A stretch of 64,000 nucleotides of DNA from Phytopythium helicoides (lineage: Eukaryota; Oomycota; Peronosporomycetes; Pythiales; Pythiaceae), in NCBI GenBank assembly GCA_024867545.1, contig JANFNE010000008.1:248001-312000 (forward strand). Reading direction: 5' to 3'. The notes below the pieces were generated by a model that searched no databases, was not told the origin of the DNA, and saw only the letters and a program-made list of their open reading frames with translations. Each line of letters starts with the position of its first letter. Within the stretch, counting starts at the first letter, position 1. Shown here piece by piece: positions 22,867 through 33,459 of the stretch. A program made the position numbers and the translations under genes.

Positions 22867-25716
22867 ATGTATCACTCGCACATCACGAGGTCCATGTTGA
22901 AGTGGCTCGTCGCCAAAGGTCGTAGAGTGCCGCGTATCTTGCCGCATATCCTCGTTCTCGCACGTATCCAAGTCGCCCCCAACGCCAGAATCCTTCTCCG
23001 TGAATACCCCGAAGGTATGAGGGAGACAACCCGCGGCTCACCACAGATCAACAAGGCAGAGTATCTGCTTCTCTGGCTGCGTGACGGCTTTCGTGCGTTT
23101 CTGGCAGGTGCTATCATCGCGATCGGTACGAGGTCCTCCGCTTTCTCTTTCTCAAAGCCTCAGACAAGCTCATCGCACACCGCTCTTCGTGCAGTTGTCT
23201 GTCCGTGCGCGATCGGGTTTGCAAATGTCATTTACTCCCATCCAGAATTTGGCCCGGCGCTCCCGCTGCTCACAAAGCTTGTCTTCCTCTCGAGTGTAGT
23301 ACATCAGTTATCCATCTGCGCCCTCTCACCGCTTCCGTTCGCCATCGCCCAGGTGCAAGACGCGGGCGTGCTCTTCCTGTCTAACATGGCGACAGCGATC
23401 ATGGCATCGCTGGGTCCGGAGATCCCGCTTCACGAGCGCCTGGCAACTGTCGTCGTCCATTTAAGCCTCAGCACGACACTTGTTGGCATTGGGCTGATAA
23501 TCATCGGTCGAATGCGGCTGGCGAGTCTCGTACAGTATCTCCCATCGCCAGTCATCGGCGGGTATCTTGCGTTTATGGGTTTCTTCATGGTCCGTGGTGG
23601 TCTCTCCCTATCCTCGGGTGTGCAGCTAGAGGTATACAGCGACTGGAGTCAGCTCATAGCTGAAGAAAAACTGCTTCTGCTAGCTCCTGGGCTTGTTGCA
23701 GGACTGCTTTTGTCGGCTTTAACATCCAAGCTTCCACGATATTTCTCGATACTCTTTCCAGTCAGCCTCATAGTGATGCCAATCGTGTTTTACATTGTCT
23801 TGTGGGTGTCTAGATCAACGTTAGATGACGCGCGCATTGCCGGCTTTCTACTCTCGTCTCCGATTTCGAATGGGCCAACATCAGTTCTTGACGCCTATAA
23901 ACTTTTTGATCTGCGCGCGGTACACTGGTCGGCTATGTTTCCAAGCCAGCTTGTGACGCTTGCCAGTATGCTGGCCATGATTGCTTTTGGTTCATCACTT
24001 GATATCGCGTCGATAAGTACTGCCACGAGCTCGGTCGTCGACTACAACCAGCAATTACAGACTGTCGGTGCTTCCAACGTCGCTAGCGGGCTTGTGGGCG
24101 GGTTGTCCGGGTCATATATATTCAGCCAAACGTTGATTAGCCACCATCTTCGGCCTGGTAGCGACGATCGAATGGGTCTCGCACGTCTCAGTGGGCTTTC
24201 CTTGGCTGCATGCGAGCTGGCGATTGTGGCGCTACCGTTCCCGTTGATGTCAATCCTTCCCAAGTTCCTCTTTAGCGCCGTCATGATCTTCATTGGTGCC
24301 GAACTTCTCAAGACGTGGCTTGGACCCGATGCCTACCGCAAGTTGCTTTTAGGGGAGTACCTCACGGCGCTCGGGACATTCTGCTGTTTGAATGCGCTTG
24401 GTATTCAGCTTGGACTGGCTGCTGGCGTAGCTCTAGCAGCGCTATCGTTCCTCGTCGAGTACGCTCGTGCACAAACTGTGACTGTAGTACACAAAACAAG
24501 CAACGTCATTCGCAATGCTGAACAGCACCGATTGCTCTACTCGAGTGAAGACACTGGTGGAAAGTCGTTGAAGCATCAGGCAGTGGTAACTGTCGAGTTA
24601 CACGGACACATTTTCTTTGGCTCAGCTACGCGAATATTTGATCTCGTAAAAAGCGCTGTCGTTGTGCCGTCTCGATCAAGCAAAGCAGATGGCGACCGCA
24701 GGTGTCTTCACTCCACCGCAACAACGATTACTAGTAGCTCTTCTACCCACAGTCTGTCAACAAGCAGCTTTGAAGCTGAGTGTCTTCCACTTCTACATCG
24801 CGATTCAAGCCAAGTCAGGTACCAATCAACCAACTCTCCGGCTTCACTAGAAACATTAGACGGGAAACCTGTTGTTGAGTTAGATCGTTCGATCCCAACG
24901 CGCTTTGTTGTCTTGAACTTCACCGACGTATCTGGTGTCGATGCAACAGCTACGCGTGCGTGTTTCTTGGCACTGAAAGTGCTTCTAGACCGCTTCAAAG
25001 TTTGCGTTCTTTATTGCGGGATGCGTCCACGGATTGAGCGCCTGCTTCGCGCAAACGGAGCCATTCCTCTGATCGATCCATTAGAAGAATGCGTTCATGA
25101 TACTCCATTCAAGTATTGCCGCGTGATGGACGACCTGGATCTCGCGCTTGATTGGTGCGAGCAGCATCTCATAATGGACGCTGCACGAAACAGCCGGGCG
25201 AAATCGGATGACTGGGAGACACAGATGACATCGGGGATCTTCGCTTCCAAATCCCCGCTTTCTCTACCAAGAGTTCTGCGAGCCTATCTTGGCAAATCCG
25301 ATGGAGAGGTTCGAGCTACTGTCGACAACCTTGCGGGTTACTTTGAGTTCACCTCGTTTCAATCACACGATCACATTTTCTCACTCGAGGAGGCTGCAGA
25401 TACGTGGTTTGTGCTGTTACGAGGACAAGTGGAGCTGCTAACGCCAGGACCAAGCACCAACCCATCGGAATCTTTGTCGAAAGATGGACTCGTTGGACGA
25501 GTTCGACCGGGTTGTGTGTTTGGCGACATGGACTTTGTGCTGGAGCAACCGCGAGTGGTCGTGGCTGTAGTAACAGAAGACAACTCATTAGTTGCTCGTA
25601 TGTCGCGTGCTTGTATGCAGAGCTTGCCGCCAAACCTAGCACTCGTTCTCAACCAAGTGTTGCTGCGTGCGTCAGTCATGACAGTTAACGAAAAGCTTCA
25701 CTCACTCGCTATTTGA
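22867..25716 (+). CDS. SulP-family transporter with STAS and cNMP-binding-like domain
   Basis: Membrane anion/solute transporter of the SulP family, resembling the fungal vacuolar YGR125W/Vsb1 group in domain order. I propose two exons, 22867-23125 and 23195-25716, giving 926 residues. The 69-bp intron (GTACGA...TGCAG) is a multiple of 3, so the frame also reads through it. Removing it restores a smooth first membrane helix (AFLAGAIIAIVVCPCAIGFAN). After the membrane part come a STAS domain with a Ser-rich insert (about 545-745) and a cyclic-nucleotide-binding-like fold (about 801-914, VRPGCVFGDMDFVLEQPR). The start is the first in-frame ATG; an upstream exon is possible. The substrate is unknown. 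Confidence 0.85.
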   Translation: MYHSHITRSMLKWLVAKGRRVPRILPHILVLARIQVAPNARILLREYPEGMRETTRGSPQINKAEYLLLWLRDGFRAFLAGAIIAIGTRSSAFSFSKPQTSSSHTALRAVVCPCAIGFANVIYSHPEFGPALPLLTKLVFLSSVVHQLSICALSPLPFAIAQVQDAGVLFLSNMATAIMASLGPEIPLHERLATVVVHLSLSTTLVGIGLIIIGRMRLASLVQYLPSPVIGGYLAFMGFFMVRGGLSLSSGVQLEVYSDWSQLIAEEKLLLLAPGLVAGLLLSALTSKLPRYFSILFPVSLIVMPIVFYIVLWVSRSTLDDARIAGFLLSSPISNGPTSVLDAYKLFDLRAVHWSAMFPSQLVTLASMLAMIAFGSSLDIASISTATSSVVDYNQQLQTVGASNVASGLVGGLSGSYIFSQTLISHHLRPGSDDRMGLARLSGLSLAACELAIVALPFPLMSILPKFLFSAVMIFIGAELLKTWLGPDAYRKLLLGEYLTALGTFCCLNALGIQLGLAAGVALAALSFLVEYARAQTVTVVHKTSNVIRNAEQHRLLYSSEDTGGKSLKHQAVVTVELHGHIFFGSATRIFDLVKSAVVVPSRSSKADGDRRCLHSTATTITSSSSTHSLSTSSFEAECLPLLHRDSSQVRYQSTNSPASLETLDGKPVVELDRSIPTRFVVLNFTDVSGVDATATRACFLALKVLLDRFKVCVLYCGMRPRIERLLRANGAIPLIDPLEECVHDTPFKYCRVMDDLDLALDWCEQHLIMDAARNSRAKSDDWETQMTSGIFASKSPLSLPRVLRAYLGKSDGEVRATVDNLAGYFEFTSFQSHDHIFSLEEAADTWFVLLRGQVELLTPGPSTNPSESLSKDGLVGRVRPGCVFGDMDFVLEQPRVVVAVVTEDNSLVARMSRACMQSLPPNLALVLNQVLLRASVMTVNEKLHSLAI

Positions 25717-25791
25717 CTGAGGCTGGTCACCGTCGCTGCCGTCGTCTCTGAAGAATCTCCAGCACCTGGACCGAAACAGCAGATTAGACTT

Positions 25792-28230
25792 TCATAGGGC
25801 CGGAGCGCCATGAAAAACAAAAATGCTCACTCCGTCAGCTCCGAGCGAGGGCGAGGCAATCGATAATACTCCCCCATCTCGCTGATTGTTTGGCTCGGAC
25901 TTCATCAATTGCGACTTGAGCACACTTCGGACATGTTCTGGCACGTCTTCCTCTTGGATAGGCTTAGTCCATCGACCTGTCACCGATTTCGCTGCCGAGG
26001 CCGCTAGTCCATTTGATCCAAGCGAGCCTAAGCGACTTGGAGAAGGGATTACCCTAGAGGAAACCGATGCCGGCGGAAACGACGGAGCCGCAGACATGGG
26101 TCGTGGTTGCGTAGGAAAAGCCGAGATAGATGGTGATCGACAGCTAAGCTTGGATTCGATGGGCTGCGAGATGCCATACACGGTAAGTGGTTGGCGAGTG
26201 GCTGGCATTCCTGCCCGTTTGATTGTTTCTTCCTTCGTCCCATTGAGCTCTTCCGCGACATTACGCAATTGACGACACCGATCCGTGAGCTCTGCAATCA
26301 GTACTTCTTTTTCGGATTGAAGCAGCTCTGATCGAGCAAGAGTTATTCGCTGCACCTCCAGCTGAGTGTTAATGGCAACAATTTGTTCATCTCGTCTCTC
26401 TATCTCTTTCTCGAGGCGGCGGGCATTTGCATGCAGCGCGTCCAAATCGGTTTCGCTCCAGGCTCCAACGCATACACCAAGGTCCTCGTACGCATCTCGA
26501 ACGAGGCGCGACAGAAGTAGATACAGCGACCGGCTGTAGTCACTTGGTCCGTTCCGTTTCCCAAACCTCTTCTTTTTGTCACTAGTACGCGATGGTGATC
26601 GTGATAGGAGTGACGACAGGTCGATTGGTTCGTTTTCATTTTGCTTTTCACGGCTACACAGCATCTCTATCCGTGCAAGTACACGCTTCCTTTCGTGAGC
26701 AACGCGCAATCCCAATTGGTCACTGAATCGTTTTTCGAATTCAAGGCGCAGCTTTGATTTTGTTAGTGTCTGGCTGTCGCTGTACAGGTCGTCCAGTGCG
26801 ATGCCATCACCAGCGACAAACTCGGCTACAATCTGCTCCAAATCATTGTTGGGAGCTGCGGAACGGCTTTTCCACTCGATAAAAGCGTCTTCAAGAGCAT
26901 GTAGACGGGTACTGTGTAGTTCTAGTTGTTGCACCCGCCTCTCCATTTCACCAACGTACTCCAGCTGGGCCTCGTTCACTCTACTCAAGTCCTCCACTCG
27001 GCGTCCACTCGCTTCCAATCGAAACTGCAGCTCACGCCGCTCATTTCCCCATATCTCTCGCTCTTTTTCGAGCTGCGCAATTCGTTCGGCACCGACAATG
27101 AGCTCACTCTTGGCTTCCGCAAGTAAATTCGTCGCCCGCGCCAGCTCTCCCTGGACTTTGGCAGTTGCGTCTTGTGCTTGCTGCTCGCGTTTGTCACTGG
27201 CTCGCTGCTCTCGCTCGAGCTCCGCAATTTGCTGTTTCGCACTCGCAAGTTCTTTATTTGCTGTAGCAAGAGACTGGCGGAGGTTTTGCTCCACGATCTC
27301 AGATGCGGTCATCGCCATGTTCTTCAGCACCGACGAAGTCGTATCCACGCTGCCTCTTCCAGGCGAGTTTGCTCCGAATACAGACGATGAGCCACGATGT
27401 GAACTGTGTTTAGAGGTTGGCGAGCTGCTGCCGCGGTTCATCAAAGTGTTCTTGAGCTGCTCTGACTCTCGGCGGCTGGCTCGCAGTGCTTCAAGCAGTT
27501 GCTCGTTAGCTACCTCAACATTGTTGTATGCCGCGCGAAGATCCCGCAGCGTTGCATGGAGGTGAGCCTCTCGGTCGTGGTGCGCGTCGGTGATTTCCTT
27601 GATCTTTTGTTCATGCAGTACCTCACGCTGGCGCGCTTGTTCCGCTCGAAGGCACGTTTCAAGCGTCGCAAAGCGATCCATTTCTTTCTTGAGCGCTGTC
27701 CGCGTGCGTCGGAGCTTGTCTTGGTACATGTCAGCCTGTTTGGCGAGCGCCCGCTTTGCAGACGCATAGGACCGAGCGAGACACTCACTTAGTGCGTCGA
27801 CTGCAGAGTCGGCATGGCGAGCGACTTGAGTCGTTAACAGCTCCAATTCACGATGGAGAGTCTCATCGAGTTGGTCGTTCCGCAGCGCTACGTGCTTGCG
27901 CCACCCTGCCTCTCCACGAACGAAGACCGAGTCGGCATCACTTTGAGACTGTACAGCTTGACATGCATCCATTAGTCCATCCGCAGCTGAACGAAGCCGA
28001 TCTTCGAGTGCTGATCGCCACTCTCGGAATGGAGCCATGGTAATAGCCTCCTCAGTTTCAATGTCGATACCGCTTGAATCAGGCAGGTCGTCGATAGAAC
28101 CTCCCGGCACTCCAGCAGTTGCACCGTCACCAGAAGACTCCGAGTCCTTTGGAATTGACCCAGTTTGTGCCGCATTGGGCGATGTTTCGGGAGCTGTGAT
28201 GGAGCTCACCATGGTCGGAGCAGCCTCCAT
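25792..28230 (-). CDS. Large coiled-coil protein, function unknown
   Basis: 812 residues in one exon. Residues 1-60 are Ser/Pro/acidic and low in complexity. From about 70 to 480 and again near 615-690 the sequence is Glu/Lys/Gln/Arg-rich with heptad-like Leu/Ala spacing (for example EKEREIWGNERRELQFRLE), typical of long coiled coils. A Ser-rich break near 265-300 and a Ser/Pro-rich C-terminus (about 700-812) flank it. No enzymatic motif is visible. Such proteins are often centrosomal, ciliary or cytoskeletal scaffolds, but I cannot assign a family. Its 3' end is 75 bp from the SulP stop (convergent). Confidence 0.75.
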   Translation of the reverse strand: MEAAPTMVSSITAPETSPNAAQTGSIPKDSESSGDGATAGVPGGSIDDLPDSSGIDIETEEAITMAPFREWRSALEDRLRSAADGLMDACQAVQSQSDADSVFVRGEAGWRKHVALRNDQLDETLHRELELLTTQVARHADSAVDALSECLARSYASAKRALAKQADMYQDKLRRTRTALKKEMDRFATLETCLRAEQARQREVLHEQKIKEITDAHHDREAHLHATLRDLRAAYNNVEVANEQLLEALRASRRESEQLKNTLMNRGSSSPTSKHSSHRGSSSVFGANSPGRGSVDTTSSVLKNMAMTASEIVEQNLRQSLATANKELASAKQQIAELEREQRASDKREQQAQDATAKVQGELARATNLLAEAKSELIVGAERIAQLEKEREIWGNERRELQFRLEASGRRVEDLSRVNEAQLEYVGEMERRVQQLELHSTRLHALEDAFIEWKSRSAAPNNDLEQIVAEFVAGDGIALDDLYSDSQTLTKSKLRLEFEKRFSDQLGLRVAHERKRVLARIEMLCSREKQNENEPIDLSSLLSRSPSRTSDKKKRFGKRNGPSDYSRSLYLLLSRLVRDAYEDLGVCVGAWSETDLDALHANARRLEKEIERRDEQIVAINTQLEVQRITLARSELLQSEKEVLIAELTDRCRQLRNVAEELNGTKEETIKRAGMPATRQPLTVYGISQPIESKLSCRSPSISAFPTQPRPMSAAPSFPPASVSSRVIPSPSRLGSLGSNGLAASAAKSVTGRWTKPIQEEDVPEHVRSVLKSQLMKSEPNNQRDGGVLSIASPSLGADGVSIFVFHGAPAL

Positions 28231-28935
28231 TGAGTCCGCCCACGCTGGCCGAATGAAGTGGTTGTGTTGCTGAGCTTGTTCACATTTGGAAATAGTTCAC
28301 CATTTATATCCCACTTCTTCATCTGTTGACTCATTGAGTGGCGATACGTTTGGTCGCTGTCCTCAGGAGCCCAAGATTTGCTGATCCAACGAACTGTCGA
28401 AAACAAAACACAGCACGCGAGACCTCTTTTGGATGCCAAACAACCCAGTGCTCCCTCGTGCTAAGTATCTCAATTTATTCTTCCCGCTGGGCATGAGAGC
28501 GTGCGAACTTGATGAGAAAGTCTCAGTTGCGGGGTCATGAAGTACACCGGAACTGCTTACCCGGTAAGTCTGCAGAGTCACGCGTGGAGACAATGTGACC
28601 ATTTCACTAGCGGAGGAGAATCTCCACCATAGCTGGGAACAATAACCACAGTGGCTGATCTGTCCAGGGTCCTCTTGCTTTGCTAACGCGAAAATCACCT
28701 CGTGTGAGATATCTCGCGTCTGATTGGAGATGACATCAAGTCCTCTAGTCTCAAGATGCGCGAAAGCGTCGCGGCCATCGGATAGAACGGAGAAACGTTA
28801 CTACTCAGGCAAATTGTGCAACCCAAAGGAGAGAGCATTAGACAACATTGCTAGGTATCATGGCTGTATCTATCAACAGAAACTCAATCGGCGAAATTTC
28901 CTAACACGACACGATCCTATCCCTACCTTCGCTGT
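28231..28935. other. Intergenic, no gene recognised
   Basis: 705 bp between the coiled-coil gene start and the methyltransferase stop, both on the - strand. The sequence is less GC-rich than the coding regions. A 111-codon open frame on the - strand (28363-28698) shows no recognisable motif and I do not call it. It presumably holds the coiled-coil gene's promoter. Confidence 0.5.
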
Positions 28936-29926
28936 TTACTTGGGGAGCGAAGCTGCGACAACAAAGTCGAACCCGAAGCGCACCTTGGTGCCATTCAGGC
29001 AGACGCCGACGCGCGCGTCCAGGTCGTCGAGCGTCTTCCCCACTACCTTGGCGAGTTCCTCGTCCTTGAACAGCACGAGTTGGTTGCGGCCGACCTTGAG
29101 CTGTCTCTGGATCGTCTCGCGGGTGTACACGTTGGCTAGCTTGATACTGCCCGACTCGACGAGCCCCGCGAGCCGCAGCTGGCGCTGGTACCAAGTAAGT
29201 GGGAACTCGCGGTAGCAGCGGCGGCCCGCAAGCAGGATACACGCGTCGCGCGTGCGCGCCATCTCCTGGATGAGCTCACCGGCCTTCTTCTCAGTCTCGG
29301 TCGCTCCCGCGGGGCTTGTCGACTCGCTCAGCGGCTGCAGCCCGATCATGTACATGCGTCCGCCGGGCTTGAGCAGCTTGCGCAGGCGCTCGCACACTTG
29401 CTCCTGCGGGTTGTTAACAGGTGAGCTCGATCCTCAAGTCGTCACCATGCACAGCTGTTCCCCGCACCTGGTAGAAGGGCGCGAAGCCCTCGACGGCGCC
29501 CACGAGGTAGTCTGTCGGCGGCCAGTGTTGCTGTCAGTGTCAATGGCCCCCCGTCGTCGCCGTTCTCGGCCATCTGCCGCCGCCCTCACCGGCCACGATG
29601 ACGTCGAACTGCGCCTCATCCGCGAGGAAGGCGTCGTCCTGCCAATTTCCAGCGGCGACGCGCAACGGCAGCCCCGCGGGCATGGGGAACTCGCGCTCGA
29701 GCGCCGCGGCCAGCGCCGGCTCGCCCGTCACAGCCACGAGCGACGAGAAGGGCTGCGGCTCGCGGCGCGCCAGCCCCGAGAGCCAGTGCAGCGAGTGGCG
29801 GCCCGTGCCCGCGTCCAGCACGCGGCCCCAGGGCGCCGCCTGCTGCTGCTCGCGCTCCTCGATCCACAGGAACAGCGCGTCCGTCTTCTTGGCGGCCGCC
29901 ATGGCGCTGCCGCGAGTGAGCTCCAT
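28936..29926 (-). CDS. SAM-dependent methyltransferase-like protein
   Basis: Three exons, 29926-29590, 29511-29468 and 29403-28936, with introns of 78 and 64 bp, join in frame to 282 residues. An N-terminal Rossmann motif I (GRVLDAGTG, about residue 35-45) and a later acidic strand FDVIVADYLVGAVEGF, formed only after splicing intron 1, mark a class I SAM-binding fold. KLLKPGGRMYMIGL is the usual strand after motif III. The substrate is not evident; I know of no firm family name. The ATG at 29926 is chosen because it is the first in frame after the divergent promoter; a second in-frame ATG at 29902 is nearly as good. Head-to-head with PEX6. Confidence 0.8.
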
Positions 29927-30140
29927 AGGCTCCACCGCCTCAAATGGAGGAAATAATCCGTGTGGCGCACACCATTCGCGCAGGATTCCAGCCAATCGCC
30001 GGCCGAGCGTGGCTCGTCGCGGCGTGCGATTGGCCCGCTGGGGGGAAGGCACCCGATTACTGCGCCCCGTGTCGACGTTGACCTTTTTGCCGCGCTTGCG
30101 TATCAAGCCAAACTGCAATCAGCCGCCAAGGAGACAGGCG
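29927..30140. promoter_or_regulatory. Divergent promoter with paired CCAAT boxes, methyltransferase / PEX6
   Basis: 214 bp lie between two divergent ATGs. A CCAAT at 29992-29996 and an inverted copy (ATTGG) at 30029-30033 sit in the middle, 37 bp apart, so each gene sees one box in either orientation. CCAAT boxes are bound by NF-Y in eukaryotes; action here is inferred. Confidence 0.6.
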
Positions 30141-33020
30141 ATGTGGCTCTCGTCCTTCGCGCGCGGAGGCCCCGCCGAGCCCGCGGCGCCCGTGCGCGCG
30201 CACGTCTGGGGGTCGGAGCGTGCGCCGCGCGGCCACCGGCGGGCGGGCGGGCGCTCGGCCGCGCCGTTCGGCGCGCAGGACGCGCTGACGCTGGCGGCCA
30301 CGGCCGACGTGGCGCTGCTGCGGCGCCTGCGCGCCGTCAACGGGTCGTTCGTGGCCGTCGAGTTCCAGGGCCGCGCGCACCTCGCGCGACTCGTGCTGGT
30401 CCCGCAGGCGGACGCCTACACGGGCGATGGCGAGAGCGCGGAGGCCGACGTCACGCTGTCGCCGCTGCTGGCGTTCAACCTCGGCATCCCGCTGCACGCG
30501 GTCAAGACCTCGCACGTATCGGTGGTGGTGCGTTGCTGGGCTTGATGATGGTTTTTTGTTGTTGTTGCTTTTGCTCACGCGGGTGTGGTGCGGACAGGCG
30601 TCTATTCGCGCCGTGTCGTCGGATGACCTGGGTCTTGCTGCCCCTGCGTCCTCGCTGTTCCGCCGAAAGCACCAGGAGCACCCAGTCGCGGCGACGTACG
30701 CTTTGATTGCGCCGCTGCTAGTCTCGAGCTTGTCATGCAGCGAACACGCCATTATGAAGCGGCCAGACGGACTGATCGAGGCGGTTCGTCGGTTCTTCGC
30801 GTCTGCGCAAGTTCTCCAAGCTGGAGATGTGTTTGCAGTGGTCCTGAACGAGACCTCCCAGACACATGCGCTCTCCGGGGGCGACCACGCTCGCGCTGCT
30901 ACAGCTTACTCTCCGTACAAGTCGATTGATATACCGGCAGTATATCTTGTTTCTCAAGGTGGTGCCGAGTCTCCAGTCCCTCCAAATGGGACCACTGTGC
31001 TGTTGCCGCCAACGTTGGATGTGGACACCTCACTGGTTTTCTTTCGAGTTGAGAAGCTTGATGCTAGCGGTAGCTCGGCGCTCGCATTCACTGTGTCAGA
31101 ATCCACGGAGCTCGTGCAAGGAACACCGGTATCTGCTCCCGCCCCCGATGAAGCGAGTATCAAGAAGTTCCTCTCCTATTGCAGATACCACGATGCTGCT
31201 CGCATTCTGCCCACTCCCATCGACACTTCGCTTCCAACACCGTCGGTGACCAAGTTGTACGATATGTTGTACCCGTCATTGCTGTGCGATATTCCGACGT
31301 CGGTTCTTCTGAGCGGTCCACGAGGAGTTGGCAAGCGTACGCTAGTCTACCAAGCTGCAAAGTACTTGGGCGTGCTGGTAATCGAAGTTCCATTCACAGA
31401 GCTCACTGGCCAGTCTGAGCTGCATCTTCTCGAGAATGTGCGTGAGCAAGTGACAAAGGCTCGCGCTCTGTCTCCGTGTCTGCTGTACATTAGCCACTTC
31501 TTCCCGGTGGACAAGGAAAATGATGAAGCGGAGCTTCGCATTGGAGCGGCTCTATCCGAGTGTATTCGCACGCTTAGCCAGCACAACCACAACATCCCGC
31601 TCATCGCCTGTGTCGAAGACAAGGGTGATGTCCCAAAGTACATTCGCCAATGCTTTTTGTATGAGATGCAGCTGGAAGCCCCGGATCTACCTGGTCGCGT
31701 CGACTTCCTGAGCCACGTCGTTTCTTCTGCTCGACTGTCCGAGGATGTGGATTTGAAGGAAGTGGCGCAATTAACCGCCGGTCGAACCTACGGTGAGCTG
31801 GCATCGATCATTGCTGACGCGGGGGCGTTGGCCGTTCATCGTGCAATTGGGGACGACGACGATAGTGAGGATGACAACTTGCTCGAGATCGTCATGCCAT
31901 CGCTCGCGGGTGGCAATGCTAGCGAGCTGTCAATCACCCCTTCTGATCTGGAGACTGCGATCAAGAACCAGCAAGCCCAGTCGTCCTCCAATTCGAAGGT
32001 CAGCAACGCATCGATTCCGAACGTCAAGTGGACCGATGTGGGCGGGCTGGAAGATGTCAAGGACGAGATTCTTGACGTCGTCCAGCTCCCCATCAACCAC
32101 CCCGAGCTTTTTGCAAGCGGCGTTCGCCAGCGATCTGGTATCCTCCTGTATGGCCCTCCTGGAACCGGCAAGACGCTTCTCGCCAAGGCAATTGCGACCG
32201 AGTGTAACCTCAACTTTTTGAGCGTCAAGGGTCCCGAGCTTCTCAACATGTACATTGGTGAGAGCGAGAAGAACGTGCGGCAAGTCTTCGCCAAGGCGCG
32301 AAGCTGTCGCCCGTGCATCCTCTTCTTCGACGAGCTGGACTCGCTCGCACCGATGCGTGGCCGCGGCTCCGACTCGGGTGGAGTTATGGACCGCGTTGTT
32401 TCGCAGCTCCTGACGGAGATCGATGGACTCAGTGGAGGTGGCAACGACCAGGTGTTTGTGATTGGCGCCACTAACCGTCCTGACCTGCTCGAGACCGGCC
32501 TGCTTCGCCCTGGTCGATTCGACCGCCTTTTGTACCTGGGCATCTGCAGCGAGCGCTCTGCGCAGCTGAAGGTGCTCAAGGCTCAAACACGCAAGTTTAC
32601 GTTCGCGGACGATGTCGACTTGGAGGCAGTCGTGGAGCAGTGCCCGCTGCATTTCACGGGAGCAGACTTTTACGCGCTGAGTTCCAGCTCGCTGGCCGCC
32701 GCGCTCAAGGACCGCGTCGAGGAGCTGGATCGCCAGATCGGTGCGCCTTTTTTGCTGGCTTTACATGCGTGGCGTGGACGCAGACTTACGGGTGTGACGT
32801 GTTTGCTTGATGGTATACAGAGGAAATCAACGCTGCGGACTGCTACTCGTCGAGCCCCATGACAGTGCGCATGCTGCTCAACAGGCTCCCTCCCGAGGAG
32901 CTCCGCGTTCCAGTGCGACAGTCGCACCTGCTACAGGCGCTGGCGCAAGTTGTGCCGTCCGTCTCGCCTGCCGAGCTCGCGCACTACGAGAACCTCAAGC
33001 GGCAGTACAGCTCCCGGTAA
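30141..33020 (+). CDS. PEX6: Peroxisomal biogenesis AAA ATPase PEX6
   Basis: Works with PEX1 to extract the import receptor PEX5 from the peroxisome membrane. Three exons, 30141-30527, 30598-32740 and 32821-33020, with introns of 70 and 80 bp, give 909 residues in frame. The first AAA domain (P-loop GPRGVGKRT near residue 368) lacks a clear Walker B acidic pair (CLLYISHFF), as usual for the degenerate D1. The second has full motifs: GPPGTGKT near 648, ILFFDELDSL, and an arginine-finger region GRFDR. DVGGLEDVK precedes D2, as in PEX1/PEX6. The last exon ends with a typical VSPAELAHYE segment. Length and D1/D2 asymmetry favour PEX6 over PEX1 or p97. Confidence 0.93.
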
Positions 33021-33459
33021 TGGCAATGAATGTATCGATAGCGTAGAGGCCTGCTACCAATAGTGCCATGCGGCGAGGTGTTCTGCGGCTACGAGCTGCT
33101 CATCCGGAAGAGGCGCGTCGCTGTTTGACGACAGCCGCTGGTGTATCGTGGTTAGCGGAGGCATACAGCAAATACGTTGCGGCTTCAACGAGCCGGCGAC
33201 GAGACAACTACTCGACGCAAAACCAGATGGATCCATTTTGGTTAATCGTCGGCGCAGTCAAGGAAGGCGATTGCCAGCAGCTACCGCGGTGATGACCAGC
33301 AGCTTCGAACAGCGCGAGCAGATGGTCATGCGCACCCTATACTGAGCCCCAGTTGTCTTGCTGAACGCCTCGACCGCGTCGCCCGGCTTCCGCTGCTCGT
33401 CACTCCTCATCTCGCCGCCAACCGCGCACTTGCCACGAACAGCAGCACTCTCGACCGCT
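33021..33459. other. Intergenic, PEX6 3' end to secreted-protein promoter
   Basis: About 440 bp between two + strand genes. Several frames of 60-80 codons overlap in different phases with no recognisable motif. I see nothing else. Confidence 0.5.
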
